Positions 45,722 through 57,318 of a stretch of 64,000 nucleotides of DNA are shown here, piece after piece. The DNA comes from an uncultured Alphaproteobacteria bacterium (GTDB lineage: Bacteria; Pseudomonadota; Alphaproteobacteria; Rhodobacterales; Rhodobacteraceae), in assembly GCA_902578545.1 (NCBI GenBank), contig CACHDI010000001.1:186001-250000 (forward strand), read 5' to 3'. The stretch's first letter is position 1. The number at the start of each line of letters is the position of its first letter. Both the position numbers and the translations under genes were made by a program. The notes beneath the pieces were generated by a model. That model had not been told where the DNA came from and searched no databases. It was given only the letters and a program-made list of their open reading frames with translations.

Positions 45722-48040
45722 CTACTTAGCAGCCAATAGTGGTGGTTTTTTTTGAGAAATTCTAGGTTTTTCGGGAGCTGATATTTCCAAGAAAATGTCA
45801 TCATTTTTAACATAAACTTTAACTACTCCACCCTTCTTTAACTTACCAAAAAGTATATCTTCAGCTAATGGTTTTTTAATTTTTTCCTGAATTAACCTAG
45901 ATAAAGGTCTAGCCCCCATTTTTTCATCATAGCCATTTTTAGCTAACCATTCTGATGCTTTAGTAGTTAAATCGAATGTAACATTCTTATCCATAAGTTG
46001 AGCTTCTAATTGTAAAACAAATTTTTCAACTACCCTAATTATTACTGACATAGGTAGAGTAGAGAAACTAATTACTGAATCTAACCTATTTCTAAATTCA
46101 GGACTGAATATTTTTTCAATAGCTTTAGTATCTTCCCCTTCTCTACGATCTCTTCCAAATCCCATCGCAGTGGCAGCTTGTTCACTAGCTCCAGCATTTG
46201 AAGTCATAATAAGAACTACATTTCTGAAATCTACAGTTCTTCCATTATGATCAGTCAATTTTCCATGATCCATAACTTGTAAAAGTATATTAAATATATC
46301 AGGGTGAGCTTTTTCTATTTCATCCAATAATAATATACTGTGTGGATGTTGATCTATTTTATCTGTTAAAACTCCACCTTGATCAAAACCTACATATCCA
46401 GGAGGTGCTCCAATGAGCCTTGAAACAGCGTGTTTTTCCATATATTCAGACATATCAAATCTAATTAATTCAACACCAAGACAGTCAGCTAATTGTCTAG
46501 CTACTTCAGTTTTACCTACACCGGTTGGTCCTGAGAAAAGATAATTACCGATTGGTTTTTCTGGTTCTCTGAGACCAGCTCTTGCCATTTTTATGGCGGT
46601 TGTTAGAGCATCTATTGCTTTATCTTGGCCAAAAACAACTGTTTTTAAAGAAATATCTAAATTACTTAAAATTTCAGCATCTGTTTTTGATATACTTTTG
46701 GGTGGTATCCTTGCAATCTTAGCAATTACGTTTTCAATTTCTCTGATTCCAATAGTTTTCTTTCTTTCCTTTTCAGGAAGTATCATTTGCGCAGCTCCTG
46801 CCTCATCAATTACGTCTATAGCTTTATCAGGTAACTTCCTGTCATGTATATGCTTTACAGAGAGATCTATAGAAGCTTGGATTGCTTCACTAGTATATTT
46901 TGTATCGTGATGTTCCTCAAAATATTGCTTAAGGCCGTTTAATATTTGCACAGCTTGGTCTGGTGTAGGTTCTTCAATATCAATTTTTTGGAACCTTCTA
47001 GATAGGGCTCTATCTTTTTCAAAATGCTGCCTATATTCCTTGTAAGTGGTTGAACCCATACACTTTAGATTACCAGACTGAAGTGAAGGTTTTAATAAAT
47101 TAGAAGCATCCATTGCACCACCTGTGGTCGCTCCAGCTCCAATCACTGTGTGTATCTCATCTATGAAAAATATGGAGTCTTTATGTTCTTCAAGTTCTTT
47201 TAAAACATTCTTTAAACGTTCCTCAAAATCACCTCTATATCTTGTACCTGCTAATAAAGCTCCCATATCCAGTGAAAAAATAGTTGTATCTAAAAGAACT
47301 TTTGGGGTCTCTTTATTTACAATTTTCCTTGCTAGACCTTCTGCAATTGCAGTTTTTCCTACTCCAGGGTCTCCTACAAGGATTGGATTATTTTTTCTTC
47401 TCCTACATAAAACTTGAATACATCTTTCTATTTCTGCATCCCTTCCAATTAGAGGGTCGATTCTCTGGGCTTTAGCTTCTTCATTAAGATTTTTGCAGAA
47501 TTTGCTAAGAGCAGATTCCTTTTCTGTTTTATTTTCTTCACCTACTTCTTCTAATTCTTCATTAGAACCTGATATCTTTCTTTCTTCTGCATAATTTGGA
47601 TTTTTAGCTACTCCATGTGCAATAAAATTAACGGCATCATAACGGGTCATTTCTTGTTCCTGAAGAAAGAAAGCTGCATGACTTTCTCTTTCTGCAAAAA
47701 TGGCGACTAGAACGTTAGCTCCTGTAACTTCGTTTCTACCTGAGCTCTGAACATGAATAGCAGCTCTTTGTATAACTCTTTGAAAGCCAGTTGTAGGAAC
47801 AGACTCAGTACCTTCAACTTGACTTATCAAATTACCAAGTTCTTTCTTTATAAATTCAGTAACTTTTTTTCTTAATGCCTCTAAATCTACATTACAAGCT
47901 TTCATTACTTTAGCAGCCTCAGGTTCATCAATTAAGGCGAGCAGTAAATGTTCAAGCGTAGTCAATTCGTGTTTATGATCATTTGCAATACCTAACGAAG
48001 TATGTATACAGTTTTCTAACGATTTTGAAAAAGATGGCAT
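45722..48040 (-). CDS. clpA: ATP-dependent Clp protease ATP-binding subunit ClpA
   Basis: An AAA+ unfoldase of 772 residues that feeds substrates to ClpP. A Clp N-domain (about 1-145) precedes D1 with Walker A GDPGVGKTAIAEG and D2 with Walker A GPTGVGKTEVARQ, separated without the ClpB middle coiled coil, so it is ClpA rather than ClpB. An AMGFG loop stands where ClpA has its ClpP-docking IGL/F tripeptide. The adaptor gene clpS, often immediately upstream, is not in the adjoining 169-base spacer. Confidence 0.95.
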   Translation of the reverse strand: MPSFSKSLENCIHTSLGIANDHKHELTTLEHLLLALIDEPEAAKVMKACNVDLEALRKKVTEFIKKELGNLISQVEGTESVPTTGFQRVIQRAAIHVQSSGRNEVTGANVLVAIFAERESHAAFFLQEQEMTRYDAVNFIAHGVAKNPNYAEERKISGSNEELEEVGEENKTEKESALSKFCKNLNEEAKAQRIDPLIGRDAEIERCIQVLCRRRKNNPILVGDPGVGKTAIAEGLARKIVNKETPKVLLDTTIFSLDMGALLAGTRYRGDFEERLKNVLKELEEHKDSIFFIDEIHTVIGAGATTGGAMDASNLLKPSLQSGNLKCMGSTTYKEYRQHFEKDRALSRRFQKIDIEEPTPDQAVQILNGLKQYFEEHHDTKYTSEAIQASIDLSVKHIHDRKLPDKAIDVIDEAGAAQMILPEKERKKTIGIREIENVIAKIARIPPKSISKTDAEILSNLDISLKTVVFGQDKAIDALTTAIKMARAGLREPEKPIGNYLFSGPTGVGKTEVARQLADCLGVELIRFDMSEYMEKHAVSRLIGAPPGYVGFDQGGVLTDKIDQHPHSILLLDEIEKAHPDIFNILLQVMDHGKLTDHNGRTVDFRNVVLIMTSNAGASEQAATAMGFGRDRREGEDTKAIEKIFSPEFRNRLDSVISFSTLPMSVIIRVVEKFVLQLEAQLMDKNVTFDLTTKASEWLAKNGYDEKMGARPLSRLIQEKIKKPLAEDILFGKLKKGGVVKVYVKNDDIFLEISAPEKPRISQKKPPLLAAK

Positions 48041-48209
48041 TTTTCACCTGTTTTTATTTATTTGTTTGCTTGTAATTTATAAATAATATGAGTCACGGCC
48101 TTTGCAAATTTTTTTTATCATTAAATTAAAATTAATAATAATTATAGAGGTATTTATTTTTTACTAACATATTTGCAGATAAAGTGCCAAATCAAATAAA
48201 ATATTTAAA

Positions 48210-48977
48210 TTAAAAAATATCTCTTTTTTTTCTTAATTCAGCAAAAACATTTTCGTCTGATTCATTTTCCATATTCATTATTTTTTTTAATTCAAAATTA
48301 TTTGCCCTTAAAAAAGGATTAGTTTCCAATTCATCTTTAATTGTAGATGGAACCGAAGGTAAACTTTTACCAACTAAATTTTTGACAGAAATATACTTAT
48401 TTTGGAGAACTTCATTATCTTTATCTATAGATAAAGCAAATTCTAGGTTTTTAATTGCATATTCATGTCCACTATAAACTTTAGTATCAAGTGGAAGTTT
48501 TTTTAATTTACTTAAAGAGTTCCACATCATTGCTGGGGTTCCTTCAAACAGTCTACCACAACCAAATGCCATAAGTGAATCTCCAGAAAAAAGAGCACTT
48601 ATTTCTTCACAATAAAAGGCCAAATGACCAATTGTGTGGCCTGGAACATCTATTATTTCAAATTTTAGATCTCCAAGGGTTAGTATGGTGTTAGCATTTA
48701 TCATCTCCCCAAGGATTGGTAGCCTATGTTTATCTGCATCTGCTCCAATAATTGATGGATCATATTTTTTAACTAGGTCACTAACCCCCATTACATGATC
48801 TGAATGGTGATGAGTTAAAACAATTTTTTCTAATCCCCAATTTTTTTTTTCTAAAATATCAATAATGGGATGTGACTCTGGAGCATCAATTAGAAAGGTT
48901 TCATTAAGTTTATGATTATGTATTATGAATGCATAATTATCTTGTAAGCAAGGTATGGTTAATATTTCAGTATTCAT
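48210..48977 (-). CDS. gloB: Hydroxyacylglutathione hydrolase (glyoxalase II)
   Basis: Hydrolyses S-lactoylglutathione to lactate and glutathione. At 255 residues from this start it has the metallo-beta-lactamase motif THHHSDH (55-61), binding two metals. I choose ATG 48977 over the in-frame TTG at 48983 because AAGG lies eight bases before the ATG but only two before the TTG. A T10 run at 48841-48850 lies inside the gene. It is divergent from a methyltransferase gene, as in many alphaproteobacteria. Confidence 0.94.
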   Translation of the reverse strand: MNTEILTIPCLQDNYAFIIHNHKLNETFLIDAPESHPIIDILEKKNWGLEKIVLTHHHSDHVMGVSDLVKKYDPSIIGADADKHRLPILGEMINANTILTLGDLKFEIIDVPGHTIGHLAFYCEEISALFSGDSLMAFGCGRLFEGTPAMMWNSLSKLKKLPLDTKVYSGHEYAIKNLEFALSIDKDNEVLQNKYISVKNLVGKSLPSVPSTIKDELETNPFLRANNFELKKIMNMENESDENVFAELRKKRDIF

Positions 48978-49084
48978 GTTCAAAACCTTTTCAAAAAAAT
49001 TATTAACAATAATCGATTTAAATTATAATTTATAAATGTTAATTTAAATAAATATCTATATAGATTTCTGCATCGGTTGTCATT

Positions 49085-49852
49085 TTGAATTTAGAGATTA
49101 AAGAATTACAAAATTTTTATTCCAAAAAAAAATTGGGATCATACTGTAAAAAAAATATTGGCTCTTTAATTAAGAGAAACATCAGCAATATTGTTAGAGA
49201 GAATTATAATCAAGAAAACATTGTAGGTTATGGATACCCAATTCCATATTTTGATAATTTGATAAAAAAAAACAGTGAGTTTTTATGTCTTATGCCAAAA
49301 AATCAAGGTGCTTTGTTATGGCCATTAAAAAAAAATAGAAGTATTTTAGTTGAACAAACAGAATGGCCCCTAGAATCAGAAATTTCTAACTTTGTTATCA
49401 TAGCTCATGGTTTAGAGAATTCTGATAATCCAACAAAACTATTGGAAGAATCCTGGAGAGTACTTGTTCCTGAAGGTTATTTGCTTATAGTTGTACCAAA
49501 TAGATCAGGTTTTTGGGCAAGGTCTGACCTTACACCTTTTGGTTTTGGAAGACCATACAGTGTATCTCAATTATCAAAGCTTTTAATTGACAACAAATTT
49601 CAAATATTAGTTACGAGCGCAACTTTGTTGATGCCACCTACTGATAATAAATTTCTTTTCAATTCACTCAAATTTATTGATCAAATTACAACTAAATATA
49701 ATTCGAAAGTTTTGGGTGGAGTTTTAGTTATACTTGCAAAAAAACAAATTCATTTAGCTAATACTATAAAAATTACTGATACTATAAAAGTGCCATTAGA
49801 AATTTTTGATGGTTTAATTAAACCAAAACCCAAACCTCAGCAAAAAATTTAA
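49085..49852 (+). CDS. Class I SAM-dependent methyltransferase (gloB-linked family)
   Basis: A 255-residue protein with a degenerate motif I (VGYGYPIPYF, about 43-52) and a clear methyltransferase middle (LLEESWRVLVPEGYLLIVVPN). A basic C-terminal tail ends in a Lys-Pro repeat. Its substrate is unknown; the family is recurrently divergent from gloB in alphaproteobacteria. The start is TTG at 49085 without a good ribosome site, so the exact N-terminus is uncertain. Confidence 0.75.
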   Translation: MNLEIKELQNFYSKKKLGSYCKKNIGSLIKRNISNIVRENYNQENIVGYGYPIPYFDNLIKKNSEFLCLMPKNQGALLWPLKKNRSILVEQTEWPLESEISNFVIIAHGLENSDNPTKLLEESWRVLVPEGYLLIVVPNRSGFWARSDLTPFGFGRPYSVSQLSKLLIDNKFQILVTSATLLMPPTDNKFLFNSLKFIDQITTKYNSKVLGGVLVILAKKQIHLANTIKITDTIKVPLEIFDGLIKPKPKPQQKI

Positions 49853-49966
49853 TACTCAATATCTCTGATTAATGGTTTCAACTGATGAAATATGACTTAA
49901 ATAAACAAGTTAAAAATTTTAATTAGGTTAAAATTTTAAAAAAATTAATTAATTCTCATTACTTTC

Positions 49967-49995
49967 TTGCATGAAAGTTACAGCTCTGATAACTA
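49967..49995 (+). promoter_or_regulatory. Candidate promoter for the ATP synthase operon
   Basis: TTGCAT (49967-49972) and TAACTA (49990-49995) are separated by 17 bases, about 50 bases before atpH. The 194-base spacer holds no gene. The matches are moderate and the region is AT-rich, so this is only a candidate. Confidence 0.3.
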
Positions 49996-50046
49996 ATAAC
50001 AGATTATAGTAGATTTTTAGATTATACCTACATTTGGAGAGTTATA

Positions 50047-50607
50047 TTGAGTGAAATTACTTCATTAACAAAAGACGCTTCTTTTAGGTACGCAAACGCT
50101 TTATTTTCACTATCTTTAGAATCAAAAAAAACCTCTAAATATGAGAAAGATCTTGATAAAGTTTTAAATCTTTTTAAAGAAGATCCCAATTTTACGTTAT
50201 TTATAAAATCTCCACTCTATCCGAGAAATGATCAATTGTTGACAATGAAAGCAATTTGTTCAAACCTTAAATTAAGCGAAGATGTGACTAATACCATCTT
50301 AGTCATGACTTCCAAACGTAGGCTTTTTTCCTTGAAAGAAATGATTCTACAGTTTAAGGATTTATACCGTTTAAATAAAAATGAGTTGATTGTGGAAATT
50401 TCAAGCGCGAAGAATTTAAGTAAACCAGATTTAGATGTACTAAAAAAATCGATAAGTGCTAAAATTGGTAGCAATATTATAGTGAAATCTAAAACTGACC
50501 CCCACATCATAGGAGGGTTAATCGTAAAAATTGGTTCTAAGCTAATTGATACTTCAATTAGATCAAAACTAGCAAAATTGAAAAATAACTTGAAAGAGGT
50601 AGGATGA
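50047..50607 (+). CDS. atpH: ATP synthase F1 subunit delta
   Basis: A peripheral-stalk subunit linking F1 to the b subunits, 186 residues. The N-terminal helical domain begins [12 protein letters not shown], and the C-terminal region includes [25 protein letters not shown], the family signature. The start is TTG at 50047, well supported by GGAGAG at 50036-50041. It is the first gene of atpHAGDC and overlaps atpA by four bases (ATGA). Confidence 0.96.
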   Translation: MSEITSLTKDASFRYANALFSLSLESKKTSKYEKDLDKVLNLFKEDPNFTLFIKSPLYPRNDQLLTMKAICSNLKLSEDVTNTILVMTSKRRLFSLKEMILQFKDLYRLNKNELIVEISSAKNLSKPDLDVLKKSISAKIGSNIIVKSKTDPHIIGGLIVKIGSKLIDTSIRSKLAKLKNNLKEVG

Positions 50608-52145
50608 TGAACATCCAAGCATCAGAAATATCAGAAATTTTAAAAGAACAAATTAAAAAATTTGGAAAAGAATCTGAAGTAGCAGAAGTTGGTACAGTGC
50701 TTTCAGTGGGTGATGGTATAGCTAGAGTATTTGGACTTGATAATGTTCAAGCTGGAGAAATGGTAGAATTTCCTGGTGGAATTAGAGGTATGGCTTTAAA
50801 TTTGGAAATTGACAATGTTGGTATTGTTATTTTTGGATCTGACAGAGATATAAAAGAAGGAGATCAAGTCAAAAGAACAAAGGCTATTGTTGATGTTCCT
50901 GTTGGTGATGAATTATTAGGTAGAGTAGTTGACGGCTTAGGTAATCCTTTAGATGGTAAAGGCGCAATTAAAACTAAAAAGAGATCAGTTGCTGATGTGA
51001 AAGCCCCAGGTATAATACCAAGGAAATCAGTTCATGAACCAATGGCAACTGGACTTAAGTCTGTGGACTCTCTTATTCCAATTGGTCGTGGGCAAAGGGA
51101 GTTGATTATTGGTGATAGACAAACTGGAAAAACTGCTGTTGCGCTAGATACAATACTAAATCAAAAAACATATAATGATGCAGCTGGAGATGATGAGTCA
51201 AAAAAGCTTTATTGTGTTTACGTTGCTATTGGTCAGAAAAGATCAACAGTGGCACAACTCGTAAAGAAATTAGAAGAAACTGGAGCTTTAGAATACACTA
51301 TTGTTGTTGCTGCGACAGCATCAGATCCCGCACCTATGCAGTTTCTAGCCCCTTACGCTGCTACATCTATGGCTGAATTTTTTAGAGATAATGGACGTCA
51401 TTCACTCATTATTTATGATGATTTATCTAAGCAAGCAGTTGCTTACAGGCAAATGTCACTCTTACTAAGACGTCCTCCTGGTAGAGAAGCATATCCTGGG
51501 GATGTTTTTTATTTGCACTCTAGATTGTTAGAGAGATCAGCAAAATTGAATGATGAAAACGGAGCTGGTTCTTTGACAGCACTACCAGTGATTGAAACAC
51601 AGGGAGGAGATGTTTCAGCCTTCATACCTACTAATGTTATATCTATTACTGATGGCCAAATATTTTTAGAAACAGAATTGTTTAATCAAGGTATCAGGCC
51701 GGCAGTAAATACTGGTCTTTCGGTGTCTAGAGTAGGATCATCTGCACAAACAAAGGCTATGAAGTCAGTTGCAGGTTCTGTAAAATTAGAGTTAGCACAA
51801 TACAGAGAAATGGCTGCTTTTGCACAATTTGGATCAGATTTAGATGCTTCAACACAAGCTTTGTTAAATAGAGGTGCACGTTTAACTGAGGTTTTAAAAC
51901 AAGCACAATATTCTCCACTTACAAATGCAGAACAAGTTGTAATCATTTATTCAGGGACTGCGGGTTATTTAGATGACATACCAGTTAATCAAGTTACTCG
52001 TTTTGAAAAAGGTTTGGTTGATTATTTAAGGAGTGATTGTAAAGATCTTTTAGACGATTTAACCAATAATGATAGAAAAGTGGATGGAGAGCTAGAAGAT
52101 CTCATAAAGAAAGCTATAGAGGCTTTTAAAGGTAATTTTTCTTGA
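50604..52145 (+). CDS. atpA: ATP synthase F1 subunit alpha
   Basis: A non-catalytic nucleotide-binding subunit of F1, 513 residues. Walker A GDRQTGKT is near 170-177, and the alpha signature [17 protein letters not shown] carries the arginine finger. Two adjacent ATG codons (50604, 50607) are possible; the first overlaps the atpH stop. A 28-base gap precedes atpG. Confidence 0.99.
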   Translation: MMNIQASEISEILKEQIKKFGKESEVAEVGTVLSVGDGIARVFGLDNVQAGEMVEFPGGIRGMALNLEIDNVGIVIFGSDRDIKEGDQVKRTKAIVDVPVGDELLGRVVDGLGNPLDGKGAIKTKKRSVADVKAPGIIPRKSVHEPMATGLKSVDSLIPIGRGQRELIIGDRQTGKTAVALDTILNQKTYNDAAGDDESKKLYCVYVAIGQKRSTVAQLVKKLEETGALEYTIVVAATASDPAPMQFLAPYAATSMAEFFRDNGRHSLIIYDDLSKQAVAYRQMSLLLRRPPGREAYPGDVFYLHSRLLERSAKLNDENGAGSLTALPVIETQGGDVSAFIPTNVISITDGQIFLETELFNQGIRPAVNTGLSVSRVGSSAQTKAMKSVAGSVKLELAQYREMAAFAQFGSDLDASTQALLNRGARLTEVLKQAQYSPLTNAEQVVIIYSGTAGYLDDIPVNQVTRFEKGLVDYLRSDCKDLLDDLTNNDRKVDGELEDLIKKAIEAFKGNFS

Positions 52146-52173
52146 TATATTTGAATACTTTGGATGCTTAATT

Positions 52174-53052
52174 ATGCCTAATCTGAAAGATCTTAAAAAT
52201 AGAATCGAGAGTGTAAAATCAACCAGAAAGATAACGAAGGCTATGCAAATGGTTGCAGCAGCGAAGCTTAGAAAAGCTCAAGAGGCGGCCGAGCAAGCAA
52301 GGCCATATGCAGACAAAATGTCTCTTGTGATGAACAAAATTACATCATCTGATAATGTTTCAAGCAGTTCACCATTATTAACTGGGAATGGCAATAATAA
52401 TATTCATTTGATCATAATTGCGACTTCTGAACGTGGTTTATGTGGAGCCTTTAACTCTTCTATAGTTCGATTGGCAAAAAATCATATTAATAAATTAAAA
52501 TCAGAGGGATTTCAGTTTAAAATATTGACTATTGGAAAAAAAGGGCGAGAGCAGTTAAAAAGAGAATTTGGAGAAAATATGATTGATCATGTAGATCTTT
52601 CTGAAGTTAAAAAAATAGCTTATGAAAATGCATCAACTATTTCTGATAATATAATTTCTATGTTTTTAAACAATGAGTTTGATGTTGCAACTATCTTCTA
52701 CAATCAGTTTGAATCAGTTATTTCTCAAGTGCCTCAAGCCTCACAATTAATCCCCATTGAGATTAATTCTGAAAAAACACAAAATGATAATAGTATATCA
52801 AATTTTGTTTATGAACCTGATGAGCAAGAAATTATTGAAGATTTGTTACCAAAAGCAATTGCAACAAAGATATTTACTGCTTTATTAGAGAATGGAGCTT
52901 CAGAACAAGGTGCTAGAATGTCTGCTATGGATAATGCAACCAGAAATGCTGGTGACATGATAGATAAACTTACTATTCAGTTTAATAGATCAAGACAGGC
53001 AGCTATTACAAACGAATTAATAGAAATTATATCTGGTGCTGAAGCACTTTAA
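52174..53052 (+). CDS. atpG: ATP synthase F1 subunit gamma
   Basis: The rotor shaft of F1, 292 residues. The N-terminal helix has RIESVKSTRKITKAMQMVAA, and the C-terminal helix has ARMSAMDNATRNAGDMI; these pair as the coiled-coil shaft. An insertion near residues 195-215 is rich in Asn/Asp/Glu. It lies in the standard place between atpA and atpD. Confidence 0.98.
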   Translation: MPNLKDLKNRIESVKSTRKITKAMQMVAAAKLRKAQEAAEQARPYADKMSLVMNKITSSDNVSSSSPLLTGNGNNNIHLIIIATSERGLCGAFNSSIVRLAKNHINKLKSEGFQFKILTIGKKGREQLKREFGENMIDHVDLSEVKKIAYENASTISDNIISMFLNNEFDVATIFYNQFESVISQVPQASQLIPIEINSEKTQNDNSISNFVYEPDEQEIIEDLLPKAIATKIFTALLENGASEQGARMSAMDNATRNAGDMIDKLTIQFNRSRQAAITNELIEIISGAEAL

Positions 53053-53057
53053 AATAA

Positions 53058-54497
<1,440 letters not shown>

Positions 54498-54504
54498 ATC
54501 TGAA

Positions 54505-54900
54505 ATGTCGAATGCATTATTTAATTTTGAATTAGTTACGCCTGAAAAAATTCTTATGTCTGATTCCGTCAGTTCTGTAAGTGTTTCTGGTGTAGAAGGT
54601 GATATGACAGTGCTTGCAAATCACTCACCTATTGCTACTTCTTTAAGGCCTGGATATGTTGATATTAATACAAATGTTAAAACTGAAAGATTTTTTCTTA
54701 CTGGTGGTTTTATTCAAATAACGTCTGATGAGGTTGTTGTTCTCGCAGAAAGTGCTTCATCAGAAGAGGATCTTAACTCAGAGATGATTGATAATGTAAT
54801 TGAAAAAACAAAGAGCTTAATGGAAAATGCTTCAGATTTACAAAAGTGTGTTTTAGCTAAAAAACTTAATGATTTAACCAATATTAGAAATCAACTTTAA
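54505..54900 (+). CDS. atpC: ATP synthase F1 subunit epsilon
   Basis: A central-stalk regulatory subunit, 131 residues. The beta-sandwich N-domain has FELVTPEKIL and GDMTVLANHSPIATSLRPG, followed by a short helical C-domain. It closes the F1 operon. Its stop is followed, one codon later and in the same frame, by the TTG start of an MFS gene. Confidence 0.97.
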   Translation: MSNALFNFELVTPEKILMSDSVSSVSVSGVEGDMTVLANHSPIATSLRPGYVDINTNVKTERFFLTGGFIQITSDEVVVLAESASSEEDLNSEMIDNVIEKTKSLMENASDLQKCVLAKKLNDLTNIRNQL

Positions 54901-54903
54901 ATA

Positions 54904-56142
54904 TTGAAACAACAAAAAAAAAAAGCAATTGTTTTTATTTTTTTTACAGTTGTTTTAGATATAAGTGGCTTAATGGTAATTTTTCCAATAATGCCAGATA
55001 TATTGCAATCCGTTGGTAAATTTTCAGTATCAGATGCGGCTATTTGGGGTGGTTTTTTATATGCTTCATACGCTTTAATGCAATTTTTATTTTCACCAGT
55101 AATTGGTAATATATCAGATGCTTTTGGTAGAAGGCCTGTAATATTAATTTCTCTCTTTTTAATGTTTATAGATTATTTAATATTAGGTTTTGCTTCATTA
55201 CTTTGGGTGTTTATTATTGGAAGAATGATAGGTGGAATTGCAGGAGGTACAGTCCCCACAGCAATGGCATATTTAGCTGACATTTCAACCTCAGAAGACA
55301 AAGCTAAAAATTTTGGATTAATTGGTGCTGCTTTTGGAATTGGTTTTGTACTTGGGCCATTTATTGGAGGAATTTTAGGTGAAATAAATTTTAGACTACC
55401 ATTCTTTTTTTCCGCAGCATTATCTTTGTGTACATTTTTATTTTGTTTTTATTTTTTAAATGAATCTTTAGAAGAAAAAAATAAGAGAAAATTTAAATTA
55501 ACTGACTTAAATCCATTTAAACCTATTTATAAATCCTTTTTTATTAAAGACTTAAGAATCTTTTTTGGATGCATTTTAGTAATAAGTATAGCTCATTGGG
55601 TTTATCCATCAATTTGGAGTTTCTGGAGTAAAGAAGTTTTTGGTTGGGGACCTGGTCTAATTGGTGTTTCATTAGCCTTTTATGGTCTTGGTGTAGCATT
55701 TGTACAGGGCTTAATAATAAGGTTAAGTTACATTAAAAACATTCATCCACAAAAAATTGTAGTCTTTTCTTTACTAGTCGGAAGTTTTACTCTTTTTGGT
55801 TTTGGTTCAATTGAAACTGGATGGTTAGTTTTTGCTTTAATACCGATTGCAGTTCTTACTGAATTAATGAACCCTACTTTAGATAGTTTTATTTCAAATA
55901 GAATCTCTGACGATACTCAGGGATTACTTCAAGGTATCCTATCCAGTATAAATGCAATAACTACAATTTTGAGTCCATTAATTATGACTTTACTTTTTAA
56001 ATTCGGATCATCAAATGATAATAGTTTTTATACTCCGGGCTTACCTTTTTATTTTGCTGCAACTTTACTTTTGGTTTGTTTATTCCCTGTAATTAATGTT
56101 ATGAAGTCCTTAGAGCATACTCCAAAAAGAAAAATAAAATAG
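54904..56142 (+). CDS. MFS transporter, TetA-like drug/H+ antiporter family
   Basis: A 412-residue inner-membrane protein with about 12 hydrophobic helices. MFS motif A reads GNISDAFGRRP (about 67-77) after TM2, and DISGLMVIFPIMP in TM1 is typical of the TetA/MdtG-like subgroup. Substrate unknown. The only start that keeps TM1 is TTG 54904, in frame with atpC and separated from its stop by one codon, with no ribosome site; translation by reinitiation after atpC is likely. Prs converges five bases after its stop. Confidence 0.82.
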   Translation: MKQQKKKAIVFIFFTVVLDISGLMVIFPIMPDILQSVGKFSVSDAAIWGGFLYASYALMQFLFSPVIGNISDAFGRRPVILISLFLMFIDYLILGFASLLWVFIIGRMIGGIAGGTVPTAMAYLADISTSEDKAKNFGLIGAAFGIGFVLGPFIGGILGEINFRLPFFFSAALSLCTFLFCFYFLNESLEEKNKRKFKLTDLNPFKPIYKSFFIKDLRIFFGCILVISIAHWVYPSIWSFWSKEVFGWGPGLIGVSLAFYGLGVAFVQGLIIRLSYIKNIHPQKIVVFSLLVGSFTLFGFGSIETGWLVFALIPIAVLTELMNPTLDSFISNRISDDTQGLLQGILSSINAITTILSPLIMTLLFKFGSSNDNSFYTPGLPFYFAATLLLVCLFPVINVMKSLEHTPKRKIK

Positions 56143-56147
56143 AAAAA

Positions 56148-57188
56148 CTAAGCTTTTCGTTTTTTTTCAATATGGTATTTAGGATAGTAAGGTTTATAGA
56201 TTGGTCGTAATCTTTCACTATCAAACAAAGAAGATACAGAGTTTCCATTTGCTATATTAAGCAAGGCTTGAGCAAATAATGGTGCAGTTGGTACGATTCT
56301 TATTTTTGTACTATTTTTAATTTTTGAAATTATACTTATTGAGTCAGTAACAACTAGTGAACTTAAACTTGACTTCTCTATTCTTTCAATAGCTGGATCT
56401 GATAAAACTCCATGAGAGATATATGCGTGTACTTCTCTTGCCCCTTTATTAATAAGCAAATCAGAGGCTTTAACCAGGGTTCCAGCAGTATCACAAATAT
56501 CATCAACTATTATGCAGATTTTATTTTTTACTTCACCAATCACCGTCATGGATGCAATTTCACCTGGTTGGTTTCTTCTTTTATCAACAATGGCTAAGTC
56601 AGCACTTATTCTTTCAGCTAGACCTCTAGCTCTGGCAACTCCCCCAACATCTGGTGAAACTACAGTAAGTAATTCCTGTTTTTCAAAATAATGTGATATG
56701 TCTAATTCAAAAATTGGAGAGGCATAAAGATTATCTACTGGAATGTCAAAAAAACCTTGTATTTGGGCAGAATGTAAATCTAGAGTAAGTATTCTTTCAA
56801 TACCAGCCCCACTCAAAAGATTAGCTATTAACTTCGCACTGATTGGGGTCCTAGCCTTTGTTCTTCTATCTTGTCTTGCATATCCAAAATAAGGGATAAC
56901 TGCAGTTATTCTCTGTGCACTTGATCTACTCAAAGCATCAGCAATAATGAGTAATTCCATAATATTATCATTAGCTGGATTAGATGTAGATTGAATAATG
57001 AACATATCTTCATTTCTTACGTTTTCAAAAACCTCAACAAAAATTTCTTGATCATTAAATTGTTCAACTCTTGCTTTAACTAGATCAATTTGTGATCTGC
57101 TCAAAGAGCTTGCCCAACTTGCAATTCCTTTAGAGAGAGTTATATTTGAATTTCCAGAAATTATCTTTGGGTGTACTAACTCACTCAT
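56148..57188 (-). CDS. prs: Ribose-phosphate pyrophosphokinase
   Basis: Makes PRPP from ribose-5-phosphate and ATP. The 346 residues carry NENVR-like FENVRNED, PYFGYARQDRR (ATP loop), DLHSAQIQGFFD and the PRPP loop VDDICDTAGT, where the family commonly has Ile or Val in place of the Cys. It is about 30 residues longer than E. coli Prs: about 8 at the N-terminus and a 24-residue basic, Tyr-rich tail after SSLFD. Confidence 0.95.
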   Translation of the reverse strand: MSELVHPKIISGNSNITLSKGIASWASSLSRSQIDLVKARVEQFNDQEIFVEVFENVRNEDMFIIQSTSNPANDNIMELLIIADALSRSSAQRITAVIPYFGYARQDRRTKARTPISAKLIANLLSGAGIERILTLDLHSAQIQGFFDIPVDNLYASPIFELDISHYFEKQELLTVVSPDVGGVARARGLAERISADLAIVDKRRNQPGEIASMTVIGEVKNKICIIVDDICDTAGTLVKASDLLINKGAREVHAYISHGVLSDPAIERIEKSSLSSLVVTDSISIISKIKNSTKIRIVPTAPLFAQALLNIANGNSVSSLFDSERLRPIYKPYYPKYHIEKKRKA

Positions 57189-57318
57189 CTTTTATCCTTA
57201 TTTTTGATAATATTTTATAATAGCTAAATTATTCATGAGTTAGCAAGCTATAACCATTTTCAAATTGTATCATATGTTTATTTTTTTTAATTTAATGATT
57301 TAGTTGTTTTATAATTAA

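Noticed and set aside
48841-48850. T10 run in gloB as a phase-variation switch
   Set aside because: The frame is intact and gloB is a housekeeping gene; AT-rich genomes produce such runs by chance, and no read evidence is available.
49853-50046. Possible tRNA or small RNA before atpH
   Set aside because: No cloverleaf, CCA end or strong hairpin is visible; it reads as an AT-rich promoter spacer.
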